From: Oscillatoriales cyanobacterium PMM_0019
Lineage (GTDB): Bacteria; Cyanobacteriota; Cyanobacteriia; Cyanobacteriales; CASBRB01
Assembly: GCA_949127975.1 (NCBI GenBank)
Contig: CASBRB010000215.1
Coordinates: forward strand, 1 to 36,034
Direction of reading: 5' to 3'
Length of the DNA: 36,034 bases
Positions 1 through 6,649 of this stretch are shown here, in pieces (the stretch's first letter is position 1; the number at the start of each line of letters is the position of its first letter). Position numbers and translations under genes: made by a program. The notes beneath the pieces were generated by a model that saw only the letters and a program-made list of their open reading frames with translations, searched no databases and had not been told where the DNA came from.

Positions 1-20
1 CGTTGATTAGAGATGATAAT

Positions 21-110
21 ATGTCAACAGTTACTGATATTGGTACATTAATTGTCCGTACTCCAGACACCTGTGGAGGTCGTCCTCGGATTGCAGGGAG
101 AAAAAATTGA
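21..110 (+). pseudogene. DUF433 family protein, N-terminal remnant
   Basis: The frame opens at an ATG and encodes 29 residues before a TGA. It contains VRTPDTCGGRPRIAG, which matches the conserved opening of DUF433 antitoxin-like proteins (usually about 75-110 residues, often paired with a PIN-like toxin). The frame diverges straight after RPRIAG, where the family normally continues TRI.... No downstream half is seen, because the following bases are an intergenic repeat. This is therefore a 3'-truncated remnant. Family recognition rests on the motif alone. Confidence 0.6.
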
Positions 111-291
111 TGAGGAGGGCAACCCACTTGGGGATTGCCCCTACGCTAATATTTTTGTAGGGGGGCGTCCCGCCACGCCTTGTGCTTTAGCGCCCACCTT
201 CGTCCGACGTGCAACCCTTGATTAGAGAAGCCTCACCCCTGAACAACCAACAGTATCATTAATTGACGAGGCTACCACGTTCCCGGATTCC
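111..291. repeat. Intergenic repeat-type sequence
   Basis: A GGGCAA...TTGCCC inverted repeat (about 117-140) sits next to GTAGGGGGGCGTCCCGCC. Sequences of this GGGGCAATCCCC type recur near 31.4 kb and 35.5-35.6 kb in this window. No supportable coding sequence was found. Confidence 0.4.
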
Positions 292-543
292 TTAGGGTGT
301 TGTACTACCTACTTTTTGATTAGTTTCTACGCCTGCTGGTGCTTCTGGCTCTAGATTTAGCAAACGTTTTGCCCTTTTCAATCGGTAAACTTCATTAGGT
401 TGTTTGCGAATCTGCTCCTCTAATTCGCCAATCATGTGTTCCGTCACCAGAATCAGAGCATCCCAACGCTTGCAGACTTCCTGCATCTTAGCTGCTGTCT
501 GCTTGACTTTTTCAATATCAGGGGGTTGTGGTTTCTCAGTCAT
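292..543 (-). CDS. Small hypothetical protein (83 aa), charged helical
   Basis: I do not recognise the family. The 83-residue product is rich in K, E and Q, with a likely helical segment (about 8-65) and a Pro/Thr tail. It shows no signal peptide, membrane segment or metal-binding motif. Its ATG overlaps the stop of the 114-aa gene by four bases (ATGA), so the two are probably translationally coupled and work together. The overlap and clean opening argue that it is a real gene. Function unknown. Confidence 0.55.
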   Translation of the reverse strand: MTEKPQPPDIEKVKQTAAKMQEVCKRWDALILVTEHMIGELEEQIRKQPNEVYRLKRAKRLLNLEPEAPAGVETNQKVGSTTP

Positions 544-884
544 AGTAGGTTAAAATTCCTTTTTTCTTCTTGAATGGTTGCTTCTGAGGCATCAGCAGTA
601 GCCTGTGACTCATCAATTGCACGCTCTAGTAATTCCAGCATAGCAGTAGGAGCAATTGGTTGAAATTCTGCAATCCGCAGCAGTAGGGTGTAAAAACGTG
701 AATAGTAGGTGTTTGCACGTTCTTTAACATTCTGGAGATCCTCTAGAGCAATAAGCGTTGTCTCTGTCTCACCATACTGTTCGAGAATGATAAACCCAGT
801 AGCTGTTGCTTGATTAATGATTTTCAGCAGTCGCCGTTGCAAGTTTAAAACAATGGTTGTTGTTTCGTCTGGTAATGGAGCCAT
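540..884 (-). CDS. Hypothetical protein (114 aa), helical
   Basis: First gene of a two-gene unit with the 83-aa ORF. It has no recognised domain. The sequence predicts mostly helix: an N-terminal amphipathic stretch (10-55), then the region around KERANTYYSRFYTLLLRIAEF, then a polar Ala/Glu-rich C-terminus. There is no signal peptide or membrane segment. The four-base ATGA overlap with the next gene suggests the two products act together. The upstream region (885-1097) contains a HIP1 octamer but no promoter I can defend. Confidence 0.55.
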   Translation of the reverse strand: MAPLPDETTTIVLNLQRRLLKIINQATATGFIILEQYGETETTLIALEDLQNVKERANTYYSRFYTLLLRIAEFQPIAPTAMLELLERAIDESQATADASEATIQEEKRNFNLL

Positions 885-1097
885 TTAAGTTGGTTTATCG
901 TATTGTCCAATAACAAAAAAAGCTGCCCACCAATAATAGCAAGCTTAGTTATTAACTTTCTCATAGAGGGGGAAGTTTTAGCGATCGCTCATTTCAGCTA
1001 AGATATGTCAAGCGAAACAAGCCAAAGTGCCTAAGCCTTTTGGCTGGGTAGGGGAAATTTTTGGGGGCGATCGCGCAAGTTGAGTGCTGCTAGCGTG

Positions 1098-1270
1098 TTA
1101 AAATCTTAGTATCTCAGTAGAATCTTCTTGCGATCGGGTAAAAGATGAACGACTTTGCTCCAACTCAGAACTTGTCCCAGATTCCTTCAAGCTGTCGAGA
1201 GTGGCGAGGGTGAGGGCGCGGGTGGTTTGGCAGATGGCATTATTGGGGTCGAGTTCGAGAAGTTTACCCT
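1098..1270 (-). pseudogene. C-terminal remnant of a TPR-like protein
   Basis: The minus strand reads GKLLELDPNNAICQTTRAL and then a Ser/Glu-rich tail to a TAA at 1098-1100. The LLELDPNNA pattern is typical of the second helix of a tetratricopeptide repeat. An in-frame TAG lies immediately upstream of this segment, and no start or ribosome site is present. I read it as the broken tail of a longer TPR protein. The parent cannot be identified from this piece. Confidence 0.4.
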
Positions 1271-1428
1271 ATATCATTTGAAGAAGTCCAGTCTCTCCTC
1301 CCAGCCAACACTGCTGGCTACCGAATAGCCTATTCAGTTGCTCAAGACTGATGTTCCTACCTTTCCTGAGACTTTTGCGGGCTTTAGACTACACTCTCCA
1401 CTAAAAATAGACTATCTCACAATATTCC

Positions 1429-1446
1429 AGTCCACTTAAGTGGACT
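1429..1446. repeat. Perfect 18-bp palindrome
   Basis: AGTCCACTTAAGTGGACT is a perfect palindrome 36 bases downstream of the hicB stop. It has no loop and no following T-tract, so a protein-binding site is at least as likely as a terminator. Confidence 0.6.
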
Positions 1447-1482
1447 TAAGCTATGAGCCAGATTGAAATTACTAACGCACTA

Positions 1483-1695
1483 CTAGGCAAACAGTAATCG
1501 ACCTTTGGCTTCTGGAATAGGTCGCCCTAATTCTTTTGCTGTTGCCATCCACTCTTGGATAACGATTTCGGCATTTTGCACCGCTTCCTGATAAGTTTCG
1601 CCATCTGCTGCACAACCGGGCAACTCTGGCACTTCAACAATAAAGGCTTGATCCACTTCACTCCAGTAAATAATCAGTTCATACTTAATCTTCAT
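1483..1695 (-). CDS. hicB: HicB-family antitoxin (type II toxin-antitoxin)
   Basis: This 70-residue protein is a single HicB-type partial RNase-H-like fold. It has an opening beta strand (YELIIYWSEVDQAFIVEVPELPGC) and the usual GETYQEAVQNAEIVIQEW helix. It is a short form without a separate C-terminal DNA-binding domain. In the family, HicB neutralises the HicA RNase, and some HicB proteins repress the operon. Its start overlaps the end of hicA by 11 bases, the classical hicA-hicB order. Because the neighbouring hicA is broken here, this antitoxin may be an orphan surviving toxin decay. Confidence 0.85.
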   Translation of the reverse strand: MKIKYELIIYWSEVDQAFIVEVPELPGCAADGETYQEAVQNAEIVIQEWMATAKELGRPIPEAKGRLLFA

Positions 1696-1922
1696 TTAGA
1701 CCTCCAAGTTGATAGTTCAAAATTATATTACGAATTTGTTTGACCTGATATGCTTTAGCTTTTCCTTGTTTTGGCTGGATATTGAGGATTTCTTCCACCC
1801 CTTCCTTGGAGAAGATGTGATGACTGCCTCGGATTCGTTCTTCAAAACCAAGGCTTAAAGGGAATGTTTGCATCAGAGGTTCCCATGAGGATTTTGAGAA
1901 GTAGTTTATATCGCTGACTCAT
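1685..1922 (-). pseudogene. hicA: HicA-family mRNA interferase, internal out-of-frame deletion
   Basis: The ORF track shows only a 62-aa 3' part containing GFEERIRGSHHIFSKEG, the HicA double-stranded RNA-binding-like core with its catalytic-type His. Another frame starts at an ATG (1920-1922) and reads MSQRYKLLLKILMGTSDANI followed by PF, the expected HicA N-terminus. The two halves are separated by only four bases (AAGC), where the family carries about nine to ten residues. The gene has therefore lost roughly 23-26 bases and changed frame. The apparent Met of the short ORF is internal. The toxin is most likely inactive. Confidence 0.75.
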
Positions 1923-2011
1923 TCTTTGTTTTCTCCGCGACTTTTTTCCAATTCTTCCTCCAACTGCCTACATTCTTCTACCAACGGAATGCCCAACTCT
2001 GTCGCCAGTGC
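1919..2011 (-). pseudogene. Short C-terminal gene remnant overlapping the hicA start
   Basis: A stop-to-stop frame of 30 residues containing LATELGIPLVEECRQLEEEL ends in a TGA that overlaps the original hicA ATG by ATGA. Acidic coiled-coil-like composition and tight coupling suggest the tail of an upstream gene once co-transcribed with hicA. The parent family is not recognised. An in-frame TAG and the lack of a start mark it as a relic. Confidence 0.3.
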
Positions 2012-2122
2012 CTAACAGGACTGACGAAGGACTGGCGTAAGATATGAGCATATTTGTACACAACGGGATGCCCCATGCCAGAGCTTTTTTATCAACAACT
2101 TTAAACGTCAAACCGCCATTTT

Positions 2123-3361
2123 TTAAATGATAAACTCTTCCCTAATGCTGGCATCTCCTAGTGCTACTTTAACACTGAATCGTTCTCCTGGCTCACCTCT
2201 AAACTCTAGTTGAATCCAATTATCAGCCGTTCTGGATTGCGCTTCCAGGAAAATTTCTCCTGATTCATCGAGGACAATCAGTTGCACGCCAGGAGGTAAG
2301 TAAGTTTTACTTCCACCAGGATGCACTTGTAAAAGAATGTTACGTTTTGTGTCGGATTCTGGCGTTAAATAGACAATCAGCGCTACAGGATGATCTGCTA
2401 ATTGGATACCTAAGTCAACTACTCGCCCCCGACTAACTGGAGACAAAGTAGAAGCGCTTTCACTATCTCCAGATCTCGATGCCATTCTAGAGTAGCTAAG
2501 ATTGAAACTGAGCGATGACTGCGTCTCGGACTCCGTTCTACGCACTAAGTCTTCTAGTGATAGCCACCTTTGAGGAAAAACCTTCTCAAACCACTGACTC
2601 AAATTCACTACTGGCTTTTTCCCGATGCGTCGCTGGTATAACTGTTGCCGATAACTTGGTGAAGCCAGCAGCGCCGCCCACTGTGCAAAGGGCACCATGA
2701 GGCGCGGGGAATAGGGTGAAGGTTGACTCAGTTGCGCTAATAGCCTTTCTGCTTGGAAGGCAGATAATGTGGGTAACTGGGTAATGGTAGCTTTCTCCTC
2801 CCGACAGAGTTCTAGAGAAACCCACATGACGTTAAGGTTTTCCCATAAGTCCTCTGCATCTAAACAGTAGGTGCGATCGCAAAGCGTCTGCCAAGCAGAA
2901 TCGCTTGCATCATATCTCCCTTGAGTCTTAAGATGGCGATGGGTAGTAAACCCCCACACGCGCAACCATCTGTCTTCTAGGTTAACTTGCACTGCTAGGT
3001 AATAGTCTGCTGCCCATTCGGGAATATCTACCCATTCTTGAGGTACGCAGAATTCTTCTGTGTCGATCGCTATGCTGGGAATAAGGACGATCTCGGCTTC
3101 TCCTATAGTTATAGCTGTGCCGTTGACGAATTCCCACTCTTGAGGGTTAGCTTGTTTCTGACGTGGTTGTTTGTTCGCCTCTTGTGCGAGTGCAGGCACT
3201 AAAATATTTAGACAGAGGCGATTGAGAAAGGCTCTTTGGTAGGCAGCATCGTGGGAGTAATCTTCCTCTAGGGGTAATGCTTGCTTCTCCTGTTCTTTGT
3301 CAAACTCTAACCAGATTTGATGTGGGTATGCTACGCTCAGTTGCTCTAAACTAAATGTCAT
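2123..3361 (-). CDS. DUF1822 family protein (412 aa)
   Basis: The start MTFSLEQLSVAYPHQIWLEF, the region around GRYDASDSAWQTLCDRTYCL and the C-terminal block from about 310 (GIQLADHPVALIVYLTP to the terminal GDASIREEF) are diagnostic of DUF1822. I know this family as essentially cyanobacterial and of unknown function. There is no signal peptide or membrane segment. The C-terminal about 100 residues (YLPPGVQLIVLDESGEIFLEA) are beta-rich and recur in two other proteins here. It lies 15 bases after the sigma-like gene on the same strand with a plausible AGAGG ribosome site, so it is surely co-transcribed with it. Unlike the 25.9-31.3 kb locus, no CHAT gene follows. Confidence 0.88.
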   Translation of the reverse strand: MTFSLEQLSVAYPHQIWLEFDKEQEKQALPLEEDYSHDAAYQRAFLNRLCLNILVPALAQEANKQPRQKQANPQEWEFVNGTAITIGEAEIVLIPSIAIDTEEFCVPQEWVDIPEWAADYYLAVQVNLEDRWLRVWGFTTHRHLKTQGRYDASDSAWQTLCDRTYCLDAEDLWENLNVMWVSLELCREEKATITQLPTLSAFQAERLLAQLSQPSPYSPRLMVPFAQWAALLASPSYRQQLYQRRIGKKPVVNLSQWFEKVFPQRWLSLEDLVRRTESETQSSLSFNLSYSRMASRSGDSESASTLSPVSRGRVVDLGIQLADHPVALIVYLTPESDTKRNILLQVHPGGSKTYLPPGVQLIVLDESGEIFLEAQSRTADNWIQLEFRGEPGERFSVKVALGDASIREEFII

Positions 3362-3376
3362 GGGATTGCCTCTGTG

Positions 3377-4810
3377 TTATTTCAAATGTGCATAAGGTGC
3401 GTTCAGCAAGAAGCTGTCTACGAGCAGCGCTGAGGGTTTGGCTACAGCGTTCAGAGAATTGGGCGTGAGCTTGAAAGTTTTTTGCATCCAACCGAGCAAT
3501 TCCTCTTGCAGTATCTGCCTGATTCCTGACAGCTTCTCATTGAGTTCAGTTTCTTTGAGTTTCAACTCGTTGGCTAAAGCTTTTGTTGAGGTTTCGGCAC
3601 CAAAGTGACGGGTTAACAGGGGAATTTCCTGCTTTAATGTGGGGTGCAGGCTCAAGGTTGTTTGCAAAAACTTGTATAAAATAGTTGTCTGGCTATACCA
3701 GTCTAACCATTCATCTAGTTTCTTTGACAACTCATCGATGGCTTCGACATGCGTTAAGGAAGCATGGTTTTTACTCCACTGTGCTAAAGCCTTTAAGAGC
3801 AAGCATTTATGTTTATCCAACTGGCGGGACACTTGATACTGCTTGATGCCGAACTCTTTAGCGATTTGGGTTTGGTTGAGTCCTGGGAAGCCATGCTCTA
3901 AGATTAGCATTTTTCGAGCATCGGGTGGGAGGGTAGCGATCGCTTCTTGCAAAACCTCTTGCAACTGCTGCAATTCCTCCTGAAATTCTGCTGTTACTAA
4001 TTCCTGCTCCACCGAATTATAGTCGATCGGAATTGCGGGCGAAGCATCGAGGGAAGAAATGGCAATTTTGGTACTTACTCGTAAAGCAGAGCTGCACATT
4101 TCCAACAATGCCAGAATATCAGAGCCACTTTGTTGTGGTTCCGTTGACTGAGGGAAGCGGAATTGATTGTAATAATCGGCAATATCCGCCAGTTGTTCTG
4201 GAGTTGGAGCCTCGCACCGATTTCCCCGTACTCTTAAGGCAGTGTAAATTTCCTGGAATCCCTGCCAAGCGAGTAGATAACGGGAGAGTTGCGGCTCTTT
4301 GATGCCGGATTTTTCGAGAGCAGTTTTCAAGGCTCTTTTACTAGAGCGTAGCAGCAGTCCCCAATCAGAACACCGCTCGGCTTCCCTGTCTTTGCGAACA
4401 ACATCTAGGATAGCGCTGCTGATTTTCAATTGGGCATAGTAGGCAGGGTTACTCCTAAGAGGATCGTACTTCTTGAACAGTTTCACGGGATCGCTAGCCT
4501 CAACTCTGGCGATTTGCCAGTAATCGAGCCAAGTGAAATCCAGGCAAGTAAAGCGTTGATAAGTGACTTTAGCACTCCAGAAGCAGGTTTCTTCTAAGTA
4601 AGCGCGGATGTGCTGTACTGCCAGGGGGTCTGATTTATTTATAGCTGCTTCCAGCCAGTGCTTCACCCAAAACTTATCGTTTTGAGTTGGATGCTGCTCT
4701 ATCTTAGGGGTGATGTTTCTTTTCAATTTAAGGTCAGTTATCCAGCAGCAGACTGGGGAAACCTGGTAAAAGGTTGAATACTTTTCAACAATGGTGTGAC
4801 GTTTTTCCAT
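3377..4810 (-). CDS. Sigma-70-family-like regulator of the cyanobacterial DUF1822-associated type
   Basis: The C-terminal half carries a sigma region-4-like helix-turn-helix (LPPDARKMLILEHGFPGL, then QTQIAKEFGIKQYQVSRQL). The N-terminal half is helical, with the FWVKHWLEA and YYAQLKISSAILDVVRKDRE stretches seen in cyanobacterial proteins annotated as sigma-70 family. I do not see a convincing region 2 (-10 binding) motif, so it may be a sigma-derived regulator rather than a working sigma factor. The ORF can open at 4900, but I chose the ATG at 4808-4810: MEKRHTIVEKYSTFYQV matches the usual family start, and AGGAG lies 12 bases upstream. It is transcribed with DUF1822. Confidence 0.78.
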   Translation of the reverse strand: MEKRHTIVEKYSTFYQVSPVCCWITDLKLKRNITPKIEQHPTQNDKFWVKHWLEAAINKSDPLAVQHIRAYLEETCFWSAKVTYQRFTCLDFTWLDYWQIARVEASDPVKLFKKYDPLRSNPAYYAQLKISSAILDVVRKDREAERCSDWGLLLRSSKRALKTALEKSGIKEPQLSRYLLAWQGFQEIYTALRVRGNRCEAPTPEQLADIADYYNQFRFPQSTEPQQSGSDILALLEMCSSALRVSTKIAISSLDASPAIPIDYNSVEQELVTAEFQEELQQLQEVLQEAIATLPPDARKMLILEHGFPGLNQTQIAKEFGIKQYQVSRQLDKHKCLLLKALAQWSKNHASLTHVEAIDELSKKLDEWLDWYSQTTILYKFLQTTLSLHPTLKQEIPLLTRHFGAETSTKALANELKLKETELNEKLSGIRQILQEELLGWMQKTFKLTPNSLNAVAKPSALLVDSFLLNAPYAHLK

Positions 4811-5067
4811 TATGGCTGTTGCTCCTAGTGATTTCAGCCGACTCCGGTAGGGATGCGCTGTAGCAGTGATATATCGTTTGGGGTTGTCGGTTTTATGCAA
4901 GCTGGTTATGGCATGAAGTTCCTCGCGATGAAGATTTTGGCTGGTTGTTCTTCTCTCATGCGGGGTTGGGAGATTTATGCAGCCTGTTGGGAAAATCGCT
5001 AAAAAATTTTTTTTGGAGCCTGGATTTCACCGTTTCCCTAACGGGACGTAGTTCGATCGCTAAGTAG

Positions 5068-5073
5068 TATAAT
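5068..5073 (+). promoter_or_regulatory. Candidate -10 box for the 5132 gene pair
   Basis: A perfect TATAAT lies in the divergent intergenic region about 60 bases before the 137-aa gene. A second AT-rich TACTATAAAAT follows at about 5092. No good -35 box is present, so this is only suggestive. Confidence 0.3.
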
Positions 5074-5131
5074 CTGGTCACAATCCACAAGCTACTATAA
5101 AATTGGGGGATAGTAGGTCGTAGGAGGAGGG

Positions 5132-5545
5132 TTGAAAAAGTTCCCTAATCTATTTCCAGATGACTTGCCAATCCTTATCCACAGATCGGGTCTCGTTTTC
5201 AAGGAAGGAAAATGGCGGGAAGTTACCTACAAAGGTGAAGAACGCAGCGCGTCAGGAGTGTATAATTTTGTTACTCTAGAAGGAAAAGTGTTTATTCGTA
5301 GAGCAAGTGCTAGAGTCGCAGGTAGAGCGATCGGTCATATAGATTTAGCAATGGGAAAAGATGTAGATTATGCTGGTCGGCTCTACTTCTCAGGACGAAC
5401 TAAGCGAGGCATTCTTCGCAAGTGGACTAATGAATCTGGACATTATCGACCTGACCCTAAGTTTATCAGCAACGCAGGCTTACCTGAAAAACTTTTTGAA
5501 GCGGGTCAATTTAATAGTTTAATCAGTCCTGTTATTTCTCAATAA
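5132..5545 (+). CDS. SGHYRP-motif protein, effector/polymorphic-toxin-like (137 aa)
   Basis: The TTG start is preceded by TAGGAGGAGG. Residues about 68-105 read GHIDLAMGKDVDYAGRLYF, then GILRKWTNESGHYRPDPKF, then AGLPEKLF. This pattern (GH/HSS-x-L..G..V..AG...., then N-x-SGHY-x-P) is one I associate with C-terminal domains of bacterial polymorphic toxins and secreted effectors, and with plant IQM proteins. Here it is nearly the whole protein, with a short N-terminal beta-rich part and no signal peptide or transmembrane segment. The gene directly downstream is 49 bases away and could be its cognate partner. Activity is unknown, and the toxin idea is inference. Confidence 0.6.
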   Translation: MKKFPNLFPDDLPILIHRSGLVFKEGKWREVTYKGEERSASGVYNFVTLEGKVFIRRASARVAGRAIGHIDLAMGKDVDYAGRLYFSGRTKRGILRKWTNESGHYRPDPKFISNAGLPEKLFEAGQFNSLISPVISQ

Positions 5546-5594
5546 TTAAGAATGAAGTAAACAAGGCCATGAAGATATAAAAAATGGAGGAAGC

Positions 5595-6239
5595 ATGACT
5601 AACAACTCAATCATTTTTGATCGACACTTTGAACAAGAAAATGCTTTTAAAAAAAGGCTAAATGGCTTAACAGAACCAGTTCAATTTGATGAAATTAACG
5701 CCCTGATAGAGCGAGATATTATTAGTGGTTTGAAGGTGGCTAATGTTATACTCAAGAATAAAAAATACTTTGAGATTTTGCTCGAACGGGGACTAGAGAA
5801 AGCAAATGCTAGTGAGATAGAACTTTGGCTCAAGTATTTACTTCCGCATCTTGGCTTTCGGCGTGTCATAGCTATCCTATCCAACAAATTATCGAAGCAG
5901 CCTGAAGCAGTCGCGAAAGCTTTATACTGGTTGCCAAAATTTCTACCGAAAGGTAATGATCAAGCTGCAACAATGCTAAAAGATCTTTTGAATAAGGAGA
6001 AACAGATGTTAGGTGGAGAGTATAAGGCTGTTAGTTCTTCAGGGCAAACTTACAAATTGATTTTAAGAATCAAAAGTACAGGTGAGTATGCAGTTTTTGG
6101 GGGTTATACCTTAGGTAGTAAAGGTACTAAAATAATTGTTGAGATCCTCAATTCGCAAAATTTATATCCCACTGGGGGAGTCAGGGAAGTATCGCCTGGA
6201 GATCTAGAAATTGTCGATCCACAACCTTACAATGATTAA
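5595..6239 (+). CDS. Hypothetical protein (214 aa), possible partner of the SGHYRP protein
   Basis: Good ribosome site (GGAGGAAGC then ATG). No family recognised. Residues 1-135 look all-helical, with alternating Leu-rich helices (LWLKYLLPHLGFRRVIAIL) reminiscent of a helical-repeat scaffold. Residues about 140-205 look beta-rich (YKLILRIKSTGEYAVFGGY), possibly a small barrel. There is no signal peptide or membrane segment. It shares strand and a 49-base spacing with the SGHYRP gene, so they likely form one operon. An immunity, chaperone or regulatory role toward that protein is conjecture. Confidence 0.6.
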   Translation: MTNNSIIFDRHFEQENAFKKRLNGLTEPVQFDEINALIERDIISGLKVANVILKNKKYFEILLERGLEKANASEIELWLKYLLPHLGFRRVIAILSNKLSKQPEAVAKALYWLPKFLPKGNDQAATMLKDLLNKEKQMLGGEYKAVSSSGQTYKLILRIKSTGEYAVFGGYTLGSKGTKIIVEILNSQNLYPTGGVREVSPGDLEIVDPQPYND

Positions 6240-6277
6240 TACTACAAGTAGTATTTGTACCTCTTTTTGATAAAAAG

Positions 6278-6649
6278 CTACTGTTCGCCCCTTTCCCGTT
6301 CAATCTCCTGCAACTTCTGTAATGCCTCGGCTTCTCCTTGGGAATCGCCCATCTCTCGTTTAATTTCTAGTACCTGTTGATAGCAGCTTTGTGCTTCCTG
6401 GTATTGCCCCAAGGTACGGTAAGTATCACCTAGTCGGCTTAAGCCAATGGCTTCTCTGAAACGATTACCAATTTGTTTAAAAATCTCTACGGACTGACTA
6501 TGGTAATCAATTGCTAGTGTATAATTTTCTAAAGCATGGTAAACAAGGCCCAGACGACCCAAAGCAAGTACTTTTTCCCAAATAATTCCAGATTTATCTG
6601 CTAGAGCTATCGCTTCCAGATAATATTTAATTGCCTCCTGGTATTGCAA
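6278..6649 (-). pseudogene. TPR tail of the CHAT-NB-ARC gene, out of frame
   Basis: This frame encodes about three tetratricopeptide repeats (YQEAIKYYLEAIALADKSG, YTLAIDYHSQSVEIFKQIG, YQEAQSCYQQVLEIKREMGD) and ends in a charged tail. The nominal start is a TTG with no usable ribosome site, inside the 3' end of the overlapping 6607-9117 gene and with a TAG nine bases upstream. CHAT-NB-ARC proteins of this kind usually continue into a long TPR array, so this is best read as their C-terminus after a frame-disrupting deletion between repeats. It is probably not translated independently. Confidence 0.65.

Larger units (their letters stand above)
885..1482. other. Gene-poor interval
   Basis: About 600 bases without an intact gene. 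It holds two HIP1-type sites (near 971 and 1066), a TPR-like gene remnant on the minus strand (1098-1270) and a perfect 18-bp palindrome (1429-1446). Nothing else is supportable. Confidence 0.5.

Noticed and set aside
2586-2825. 79-aa minus-strand ORF
   Set aside because: Out-of-frame shadow inside the DUF1822 gene.
4033-4302. 89-aa plus-strand ORF
   Set aside because: Antisense to the sigma-like gene; no start signal.
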